Shown here in pieces: positions 19,301 through 23,625 of a DNA stretch of 25,489 nt (position 1 is the first letter of the stretch; each line of letters opens with the position of its first letter). The DNA lies in contig JAYMTA010000662.1 in NCBI GenBank assembly GCA_036897625.1, forward strand, positions 1-25,489, in the 5' to 3' direction. The notes under the pieces are model-generated. The model saw only the letters and a program-made list of their open reading frames with translations. It made no database searches and was not told where the DNA came from. Both the position numbers and the translations under genes were made by a program. The DNA is from Pelargonium cotyledonis. Taxonomy: Eukaryota > Streptophyta > Magnoliopsida > Geraniales > Geraniaceae.

Positions 19301-22159
19301 CGGATATAGAACCCGTAGTGCAATTACAGCATGATCTCCTTTCAGCTGGTGAAATTGAACAACTGCCTCATGTTGAACAGCCGAATGGACCCCACCAAGT
19401 TGAACCTCCACAGCTCCATTCCTCCAATGCTGAAAATTCTGATCATGGTAATAATGAAGCACCTGTCATAAATACTCCTGCACAGCTGACAACAGATTCC
19501 TCTTCTGAACAGCCTAATAATGAAGAGCAGAATGTTACTCTTCAAGTTGAACGCCCACTATCTCACACAGTTGATGATGTACCATCTGAACATAGGATTC
19601 ATGAGGCACCAGTTACAGAGCCTGTGGTGCGAATGCAGGTTTCTGCACCCTTAAGTTCCTCTTCTGGTAATCCACATGTTTTGCCTTCAGCTGATGAAAG
19701 TCGACAGCATCCTAGCACTGAACAGCTAGCCACTTCACAACCTGCTCTGTCCTCGGGATCATTGGCTGACCACCCCCAGCATCGTCAAGTATCAAGTGCC
19801 CCAGTGGTTTCTCGGATGCCTTTACCTGTTACTCTGGACCCACTCCAGAATGAGTTGGATAGATTACGTAAAGAGATAGACCATTCTGTCAAGACTCATG
19901 AAGATACAGTAAGTTTCTGGTTTACTCCATTCTTCACATCCTTTTCCATTTCTTTCCATTAGAGGCTTCACTGGCTACGTTTCCTGAAATTTGTACTTTT
20001 ACTATCATGTGCCCTAAGTTAATTCTTATCTAGTCATCAAGTTGCAATTATCTTTGACTGTTGTCTTTTTACTTAAACCTGCCTTCCTTGTGAGCAGAAG
20101 CGGCAGCTGAAAGCTGATTGCGAGAAGGAAATAGAGGAGGTTGTTGCTCAAATTCGTAAAAAGTATGACATCAAGCTTCAGAAGATTGACAGTGAATTTT
20201 TGGCTAAAAAGATGGAAATGGAAGTAAATCATAACAAAGTTCTAGTGAATAAGATATTGGCAGAGGCTTTCAGGTGTAAATGTATGGATAGTAGGGCATC
20301 TGGCTCGCAAGGAATGCAGCAAGGTAGTAATTAATCTCTGAAGAGACGTCTTTCTTGTGTGCAGCAAATTTCTTTTTTCATTGTTTGCAAGCTCCTGATC
20401 TTTATTTATATTGCCAGATCCGGCAAGTTTCAGGCAGCAGCTGTTTCAGTTGCAGCAAACTGGACAGAGGCCGCCCTTAGTCAACGGTATGTCTGCAGTA
20501 TCTGCTCAACCTCCAAGTGCAGCAAGCCCTCGGTCTTCCCTTCCGGCAGCTAGTTCGCATACTCCAGCTTTCCCTCGGCAGCCTGTTCACCATTCCCGAC
20601 CTTTTGCAAGTATTCCAGCGAGACCTCCTCACATAAGCCCTATCTCCCATTCAGCAGGAAGCCGTCTAGTTACCAGTGAAATTCGCACACCTGCCCCACA
20701 CTTACAACGCTTTAGACCTTCGACGGGTATGTCTTCAGCAAATCTCCAGGCTCTTCCCAGTGGGATGCTGAGTCAGCTGGCACCTAATAATCACCCTGCT
20801 AGTTCTCCTTCAACTATTTTGTCTACAACTAGTCTCCAGCCTCCTACCAGTGGAATGCAGAATCAGCCGGCACCTAATAATCAACCTGCTAGTTCTCCTT
20901 CAACGACATTGTCTTCATCTAGTCTCCAGCCTCCTCTCAGTGGGATGCAAAGTCAGCCAGCACCTAATAATCACCCTGCTACTTCTCCTTCACTGACATT
21001 GTCTTCATCTAATCTCCAGCCTCCTCCCAGTGGGATGCAAAATCAGCCAGCACCTAACAATCACCCTGCTAGTTCTCCTTCAACGACCTTGTCTTCAACT
21101 AGTGTCCAGCCTCCTCCTAGAGGGATGCAAAGTGAGCATGGACTTAGTAATCACCCTGCACAATCTCCCACATCTAGCCAGATGCCTCCTCGTCCACCAT
21201 TACCGTCTGCTTCTACTACAGCCCATCAACCTGGAACTTCCAGTGGGCTGCCATTATCTGCTGGGCAGTTGCTTATGGATGTCCAGCCTCCTCCCAACGG
21301 GATGCAAAGTGAGCGTGGACTTAATAATCACCCTGCACAATCTCCCACATCCAGTCAGATGCCTCCTTGTCCACCATTACCATCTGCTTCTACTACGGCC
21401 CATCAACCGGGAACTTCCAGTGGGCTGTCATTATCTGCTATGCAGTTGCTTATGGATGTCCAGCCTCGTTCCAACGGGATGCAAACTGAGCGTGGACTTA
21501 ATAATCCCCCTGCACAATCTCCCACATCCAGTCAGATGCCTCCTCGTCCACCATTACCCTCTGCTTCTACTACGGCCCATCAACCTGGAACTTCCAGTGG
21601 GATGCCATTATCTCCTGTGCAGTTGCTTATGGATGTCCAGCCTCCTCCCAACGGGATGCAAAGTGAGCGTGGATTTAATAATCACTCTGCACAATCTCCC
21701 ACATCCGGTCAGATGCCTCCTCGTCCACCATCACCCTCTGCTTCTACTACGGCCCATCAACCTGGAACTTCCAATGGGTTGCCATTATCTGCTGTGCAGT
21801 TGCTTTTGGATGTCCAGCCTCCTCCCAGTGGGATGCAAAGTGAGCATGGACTTAATAATCACCCTGCACAATCTCCCACATCTAGTCAGATACCTCCTCC
21901 TCCACCATTACCGTCTGCTTCTACTAAGGCCCATCAACCTGGATCTTCCAGTGGTCTGCCATTATCTGCTGTGCAGTTGCTTATGGATGTTGATAGACGT
22001 TGTGGTGCAAATGTGCCAAATATTTGGTCTCCTCTGCCTGATTTGGGATCAAACTTGGACCAGATGGATCTTTCTGGATTGGGTTTGGAGAGTGATGATG
22101 TGCCTACCCAGGCTCCTGCTGCTGCATCCAATGTCGTTTGTTTATCAGATGATGAGTGA
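2981..22159 (+). CDS. MOM1-like: MOM1-like transcriptional silencing factor (PHD, two chromodomains, degenerate SNF2, CMM2)
   Basis: Coding exons: 2981-3500, 3834-4332, 5715-5796, 7277-7419, 8845-9035, 9199-9329, 9448-9738, 10205-10357, 11398-11652, 11929-12069, 12144-12452, 13180-13353, 14310-15249, 15403-15572, 16362-16466, 17292-18554, 19153-19908, 20098-20323, 20418-22159. All introns are GT-AG, phases agree throughout, and the total is 8,091 nt (2,696 aa plus stop). Domains by residue: basic Ser/Lys-rich N-terminus 1-200; PHD ~403-450; chromodomains ~484-515 and ~533-600; SNF2/helicase-like ~655-1130 lacking catalytic motifs; coiled coils ~1435-1600; CMM2 ~2018-2103; repeats ~2225-2640; acidic tail. 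Known: Arabidopsis MOM1 is a nuclear factor for transcriptional silencing that acts largely without changing DNA methylation. Its CMM2 coiled coil is the essential part and binds PIAL SUMO-ligase-like partners. The start has a good context (ATGG), eight bases after an acceptor. Alternative name in databases: CHD3-like helicase. Least certain points: the exon 2 end, the exon 8 end, and whether an exon was missed between 4333 and 7276. Confidence 0.85.
4333..5714 (+). repeat. Intron with a dispersed repeat, possible copia-type LTR remnant
   Basis: Most of this 1.4-kb intron is featureless. About 5185-5445 shares ordered blocks with about 15885-16195 in another intron of the same gene. These are a purine-rich GAAAAGAAGAG-type tract, GTCTGAATTTTCA, an AAACAAA...TATTTA block, CCTATCC(T)AAAACAGTT(A/G)AATAACT, and AATAAAGAAACTAAAT. 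Read on the minus strand, the order (TATAAATA-like box, then a CT-rich tract) resembles the U3-R-U5 part of plant copia LTRs. That identification is inference; only the pairwise similarity is directly visible. Confidence 0.4.
5715..5796 (+). CDS. MOM1-like gene, short Cys-rich linker exon
   Basis: The 82-nt exon runs from TTTTGCAG|GGCTGAC to GAAAAG|GTTTG and encodes ADCVSAKQEMCSCSIKVNHK plus seven more residues. It completes the codon left open at 4332 and ends in phase 0. With the end of the previous exon (DACDKCLKRLR) it makes a Cys-rich stretch just before the PHD finger. No known domain is recognised. Confidence 0.65.
5797..7276 (+). other. Intron (1.5 kb), no clear feature
   Basis: This is T-rich intronic sequence with a T-run at 6260-6272. 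At 6722-6733 a TA is followed by GTCCCTCCGTAC, and TTGGACGGAGTG occurs near 6808-6820. This could be a very degraded Stowaway copy of about 100 bp, but the ends do not match well and no clean TA duplication closes it. Confidence 0.4.
7277..7419 (+). CDS. MOM1-like gene, exon with the first PHD zinc ligands
   Basis: Acceptor TGTATTAG at 7276, donor CTCTT|GTGGGT. The exon ends with NICLVCRLGGKL, which carries the first two PHD cysteines (C405, C408). The last two bases of the Leu codon are completed by the G opening the next exon, giving KLLCCDGRGC across the junction. That join restores a textbook PHD finger, which is the main evidence for these boundaries. The 5' boundary was chosen because it is in phase with the preceding exon and the frame is open from there. 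Confidence 0.7.
7420..8844 (+). other. Intron splitting the PHD finger, with a possible old insertion at ~8111-8545
   Basis: Two imperfect copies of a CAG(G)TAGGAA(G/A)TGGT motif, at 8111-8124 and 8531-8545, bracket about 400 bp of different composition with repeated GATTCGATT/GATTCAC words. This could be a degraded transposon between target-site copies. No terminal inverted repeat is evident, so the call is weak. A splice-bounded stretch at 7942-7979 (CTGCAG ... GCTG|GTAAT) is rejected as an exon because including it would break the PHD finger. Confidence 0.35.
8845..9035 (+). CDS. MOM1-like gene, main PHD finger exon
   Basis: The exon encodes CCDGRGCKQSCHLSCLDPPL, then the VWHCPDC block. 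Together with the preceding exon it gives the full Cys4-His-Cys3 set C405, C408, C417, C422, H427, C430, C445, C448, with W443 in its usual place two before the seventh ligand. PHD fingers usually read histone H3 tails; the specificity here cannot be told. The residue just before the ligand His is Cys (QSCHLSC), where an aromatic is more common. The exon ends ACTGGCG|GTACGT (phase 1) after an acidic linker. Confidence 0.85.
9199..9329 (+). CDS. MOM1-like gene, first chromodomain
   Basis: The exon encodes KQFFVKYKGLAHIHNRWLPE and a following helix (SQLLLEAPQL), residues ~484-515. This is the FVKWKG...RWxPE pattern of the first chromodomain in CHD3-type proteins. Acceptor ATTCTAG at 9198, donor AACATG|GTAATA. 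CHD-type double chromodomains contact nucleosomal DNA or histone tails; whether this one binds methyl-lysine is unknown. Confidence 0.8.
9448..9738 (+). CDS. MOM1-like gene, second chromodomain
   Basis: The exon opens LVKWKPEWIVPHRLL and carries YEWLVKWRGLDYEHATWEL (residues ~564-582), a clear chromodomain core with its W-x-x-W/Y aromatic pattern, then a basic linker (ESRRRKMTKK). I end the exon at TCAGACAAG|GTGCTC (9738). An in-phase alternative donor at GAAGAA|GTATTT (9771/9772) would add 11 residues. I preferred the first because of the spacing to the KLSQLPVGG block I expect for this family. Confidence 0.75.
10205..12452 (+). CDS. MOM1-like gene, degenerate SNF2 ATPase N-lobe (four exons)
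   Basis: Exons 10205-10357, 11398-11652, 11929-12069 and 12144-12452 encode residues 620-905. The fold-level order of a CHD3/SNF2 N-lobe is recognisable, but the ATP-using motifs are gone. Where SNF2 proteins have DEMGLGKT, this reads IIIDDLERILKVI with no GK[ST]. The DEAH box reads DDCQ (residues 771-774). The motif III LLLTGTPLQN reads LLLVNGQLK. Such loss is known for MOM1, so an active remodelling motor is not expected; a structural or protein-binding role is the reasonable inference. All four exons are in phase 0. Confidence 0.85.
10358..11397 (+). other. Intron (1.0 kb), no recognisable element
   Basis: T-rich intronic sequence between GACCTG|GTAAGC and ACTCGCAG. It contains a TTTA-rich run at 10460-10483. 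No coding similarity or transposon ends were seen. Confidence 0.6.
12453..13179 (+). other. Intron (0.7 kb), nothing recognisable
   Basis: AT-rich intronic sequence between CGGAAG|GTAGG and CTTTACAG. No repeat or coding signal was seen. Confidence 0.6.
13180..15249 (+). CDS. MOM1-like gene, degenerate helicase C-lobe (two exons, 13180-13353 and 14310-15249)
   Basis: Residues 906-1276. CCDHPYLLDP, then ASGKLLLLESML and GLRVLVLFQ, match the start of the SNF2 helicase C-lobe. DSVIIFGSDWNPLNDI and TVEEKALLL match its end. Between them, the conserved STRAGGLGINL of motif V reads ETRACFSSIKL. The arginine-finger motif VI (RAHRIGQ-type) reads LQKINIDSQ with both arginines gone. The remainder of the 940-nt exon is MOM1-like sequence ending in a basic stretch (TKKRKKIV) that could act as a nuclear localisation signal. 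Confidence 0.85.
13354..14309 (+). other. Intron (1.0 kb), nothing recognisable
   Basis: T-rich intron from TTTCAG|GTGAATG to GATTGACAG. A 104-codon frame at 13988-14302 is made of hydrophobic residues encoded by T-rich intron sequence and is not considered a gene. Confidence 0.6.
15403..18554 (+). CDS. MOM1-like gene, conserved post-helicase region and central coiled coil (three exons)
   Basis: Exons 15403-15572, 16362-16466 and 17292-18554 encode residues 1277-1789. The first part (LKPEVSKLCETLQLS, then EPATILQAFQISL joined to CWTAASFLKKKI, then LRCLKHMFLYRTGY) is a Leu/Cys-rich helical block I associate with MOM1 proteins of other plants. It is followed by a strongly charged helical stretch (residues ~1460-1590, rich in KKLQKK, EEKKAELESK and DLKEIQLSERKKEEQK), predicted coiled coil. 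From ~1600 on the sequence is acidic and low in structure. The 1,263-nt exon starts after AAATTTCAG and ends TTAAATCAG|GTAATT. Confidence 0.8.
15573..16361 (+). repeat. Intron with second copy of the dispersed repeat (possible LTR remnant)
   Basis: About 15885-16195 shares the ordered blocks described for ~5185-5445: a purine-rich tract, GTCTGAATTTTCA, an AAACAAA block, AATAAAGAAACTAAAT, and CCTATCCTAAAACAGTTGAA. Both copies have the same orientation. A T-run lies at 15750-15764, and a short duplication (TGATTGAACATGAT) occurs near 16216 and 16284. Confidence 0.45.
16467..17291 (+). other. Intron with an isolated Stowaway-like end and a small internal duplication
   Basis: At 16792-16816 a TA is followed by CTCCCTCTGTCCCAAAATGA, a Stowaway terminal repeat, but I found no matching right end. 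It may be a truncated or decayed copy. Near 17003 and 17088, AGCATAAATCTAGCAAGTCT and AGCTTAAATCTGGCAAGTCT form an imperfect direct repeat about 85 bp apart. Confidence 0.45.
18577..18828 (+). mobile_element. Stowaway-type MITE (252 bp) in an intron of the MOM1-like gene
   Basis: The element starts CTCCCTCCGTCCCAAAATGA and ends in the inverted GTTGGGACGGAGGGAG. It is flanked by TA on both sides (18575-18576 and 18829-18830), the target duplication of Stowaway/Tc1-mariner MITEs. It has no coding capacity. The right end is doubled: an inner copy of the sub-terminal sequence at 18761-18784 (GAAACAAGAAACTCATTTTG then GGAC) is followed by about 44 bp carrying a second version of it. A related 215-bp copy lies at 24138-24352. 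Confidence 0.85.
19153..19908 (+). CDS. MOM1-like gene, acidic/Pro-Gln-rich region leading into CMM2
   Basis: Residues 1790-2041. The exon is mostly low-complexity, rich in Glu, Gln, Pro, Ser and His, and probably disordered. Its last 24 residues, beginning DPLQNELDRLRKEIDHSV, open the CMM2 coiled coil. Acceptor ATGGCCAG at 19152, donor GATACA|GTAAGT, phase 0. The splice falls inside the coiled coil. Confidence 0.85.
20098..20323 (+). CDS. MOM1-like gene, CMM2 coiled-coil exon
   Basis: Residues 2042-2116 complete CMM2 (2018-2103): CEKEIEEVVAQIRKKYDIKL, then EFLAKKMEMEVNHNKVL and NKILAEAFRCKC. This is the best-conserved and most diagnostic part of MOM1. In Arabidopsis the CMM2 region forms a homodimeric coiled coil, is sufficient for much of the silencing function, and is the platform for PIAL1/PIAL2. 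Its intact reading frame here argues that the gene is functional. Acceptor TGTGAGCAG, donor CAGCAAG|GTAGTA (phase 1). Confidence 0.9.
20418..22159 (+). CDS. MOM1-like gene, last exon: Pro/Ser-rich repeats and acidic tail
   Basis: Residues 2117-2696. After a Gln/Ala/Pro-rich opening (DPASFRQQLFQLQQ) come two tiers of coding tandem repeats (see separate entries), then a short conserved-looking end (NIWSPLPDLGSNLDQ, LGLESDDVP) and the terminal VVCLSDDE followed by TGA at 22157-22159. The repeats are in frame in all copies, with no stop or frameshift. The region is expected to be disordered. Confidence 0.85.
20741..21100 (+). repeat. Four 90-bp coding tandem repeats (30 aa each)
   Basis: Units start at 20741, 20831, 20921 and 21011 and have exactly the same length. 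The protein unit has the form (N/S)LQPPxSGMQxQPAPNNxP, then ASSPSTTLSSx. The first unit is the most diverged (NLQALPSGML). The array joins the following 177-bp array without a gap or change of register, and the unit heads are alike. Confidence 0.9.
21101..21985 (+). repeat. Five 177-bp coding tandem repeats (59 aa each)
   Basis: Units start at 21101, 21278, 21455, 21632 and 21809; the last ends at 21985. The unit reads DVQPPPNGMQSERGLNNHPA, then QSPTSSQMPPRPPLPSASTT, then AHQPGTSSGLPLSAVQLLM. The first ~20 residues resemble the 30-aa units just upstream. The remaining ~39, with a PPRPPLP core and a hydrophobic QLLM end, are particular to this array. Copies are very similar at the DNA level, suggesting recent expansion or homogenisation. 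PPRPPLP-like stretches could bind SH3/WW-type domains, but this is speculation. Confidence 0.95.
22136..22156 (+). other. C-terminal SUMO-interaction-like motif
   Basis: The last residues are VVCLSDDE. A hydrophobic V-V-C-L core followed directly by Ser and acidic residues fits the general SUMO-interacting-motif pattern. MOM1 is known to work with PIAL SUMO-ligase-like proteins, so the motif is plausible in function. Short motifs of this kind also occur by chance. Confidence 0.45.
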
Positions 22160-22677
22160 CCACCTGTAGAATTGATCGTTCCATATCTTTTTAACTTGCT
22201 ATCATCATTTGGATTCTTATGCTTATGAGAGGCCGCAAACTTGCCTTATGTACTGTGTTTAGATGCAAGGCTGGCCGCTGTGTAATGAATTTTTATTGTT
22301 AGCACTTTCATGCCTTAGCTGTAAATATAGAAGTTTCATCTTTTGATTTCAATACTATTCTAAGCGTTTTTTTATCTTTCTTTTTCACAAGACGCTAAGC
22401 TTATGGCTTATTCCTGGAATTTTCTGATGTTTCTATATCTTCAGCTGCGGAGTTTAACTTGTTGCTGTTTTTTTTTTCTTCCGATTTTATGCAGCCAATT
22501 CTGCGGGTCCTGAAGTTTCTGGTGCTGGAAATGCTGATACAGTTGGTTGGCAGGCTAAAAGGTAACATCAAAATCAAATTTTTTGTATTAAGTTTACATT
22601 ACAAGAATAGAAATGAAAAGTAAAATAGTAGAACAAACAGCCTGATTAGTGATGTGAAACAATTGTAGCAGAGGGCT
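22160..22677. other. Tail-to-tail intergenic interval with both 3'UTRs
   Basis: The MOM1-like stop (22159) and the PAL stop (22678) are 518 bp apart. No perfect AATAAA follows the MOM1-like stop on the plus strand; T-rich sequence near 22280-22360 is a likely cleavage region. On the minus strand an AATAAA (plus-strand TTTATT, 22292-22297) could serve PAL, which would make the two 3'UTRs overlap. A splice-bounded stretch at 22497-22560 is described under findings. Confidence 0.5.
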
Positions 22678-23625
22678 CTAGCAAATTGGAAGTGGTGCTC
22701 CATCCCATTCCTTGAGACACTCGAGCAGCGGATTGATTATTTTCCCTTCGCACATTGCTGTGAACACCTTGTTGAATTCTTCTCCCGGCGACGTCCCTTT
22801 CTCTCCGGTAAGAAACCCTGTTCCCAGATCTTTCCTCACAAACTTGTACAATGGATACGACCTGCAGTCTTTGATCCTATTAGGAATCGCCAAGCTATTG
22901 CTCTCGTAAGCAGCTCTCGCCCCCTCAACTTCTTTCGGCAACACTGTCTTCAGCTCCTCCTCAAAGGCTCCTATCTTTAGAAAGATAGAAGCATTCTCGT
23001 TCTTTAAGTCTTCGCCGTTTTGCAGAGCGTGGTCGACCAGGACTTGCCTTAGCTTTTGCATCAGTGGATACGTGGCGCTGCACGGGTCATCGATGTAGGC
23101 AAACACGTATTCCCGATCAACCACTTGGAGCAAGTCCTTTTCGCAGAACCGGGAAGGATGGAGCTCCCTGTTGACCCCTATGGTGAGAACCTTCTTGGCC
23201 GCAATGCTCACTGTGTTCTTCACTGTGCTCTTCAGATTCTCCTCCAAATGCCGCAAATCTATGGCCTGGCAGAGCGCGACCAAGTAGGTCGAGGACATGA
23301 GTTTCAAAATATCCACTGCTTCTGCTGTTTTCCTCGCAGAGATCAGTCCCAACGAGTTCACATCCTGGTTGTGTTGCTCGGCGCTCTGTACATGATTGGT
23401 GACGGGATTAGCCAGAAACTGGAGCTCCGAGCAGTAGGACGCCATTGCGATTTCAGCGCCTTTGAACCCGTAGTCCAGGCTAGGGTTTCGGCCTCCGGAG
23501 AGATTCGAGGGCAAGCCATTGTTGTAGAAGTCGTTGACGAGCTCAGAGAATTGAGCAAACATGAGCTTCCCAATTGAGGCTATTGCTAATCTGGTGCTGT
23601 CCATGGAGACGCCAATTGGAGTTCC
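22678..23625 (-). CDS. PAL: PAL 3' exon
   Basis: 315 codons from [20 protein letters not shown] to ...APLPIC, stop TAG at 22678-22680 (minus). The acceptor is AATCTCAG|GGAACT, read on the minus strand. It carries the C-terminal half of the helical core and the shielding domain, including SAEQHNQD and the [20 protein letters not shown] block, all as expected for angiosperm PAL. An AAKKVL stretch stands where other PALs often have AKKTL or AKRTL, an ordinary variation. Confidence 0.95.
   Translation of the reverse strand, partial: GTPIGVSMDSTRLAIASIGKLMFAQFSELVNDFYNNGLPSNLSGGRNPSLDYGFKGAEIAMASYCSELQFLANPVTNHVQSAEQHNQDVNSLGLISARKTAEAVDILKLMSSTYLVALCQAIDLRHLEENLKSTVKNTVSIAAKKVLTIGVNRELHPSRFCEKDLLQVVDREYVFAYIDDPCSATYPLMQKLRQVLVDHALQNGEDLKNENASIFLKIGAFEEELKTVLPKEVEGARAAYESNSLAIPNRIKDCRSYPLYKFVRKDLGTGFLTGEKGTSPGEEFNKVFTAMCEGKIINPLLECLKEWDGAPLPIC

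Noticed and set aside
21030..22169. A 379-codon plus-strand frame overlapping the repeat region
   Set aside because: It is the +1-shifted shadow of the tandem repeats. Units of 90 and 177 bp are multiples of three, so any stop-free alternate frame stays open across all copies. The real frame continues from CMM2.
23056..23577. A 173-codon plus-strand frame
   Set aside because: Antisense shadow of the PAL 3' exon with no recognisable motif.
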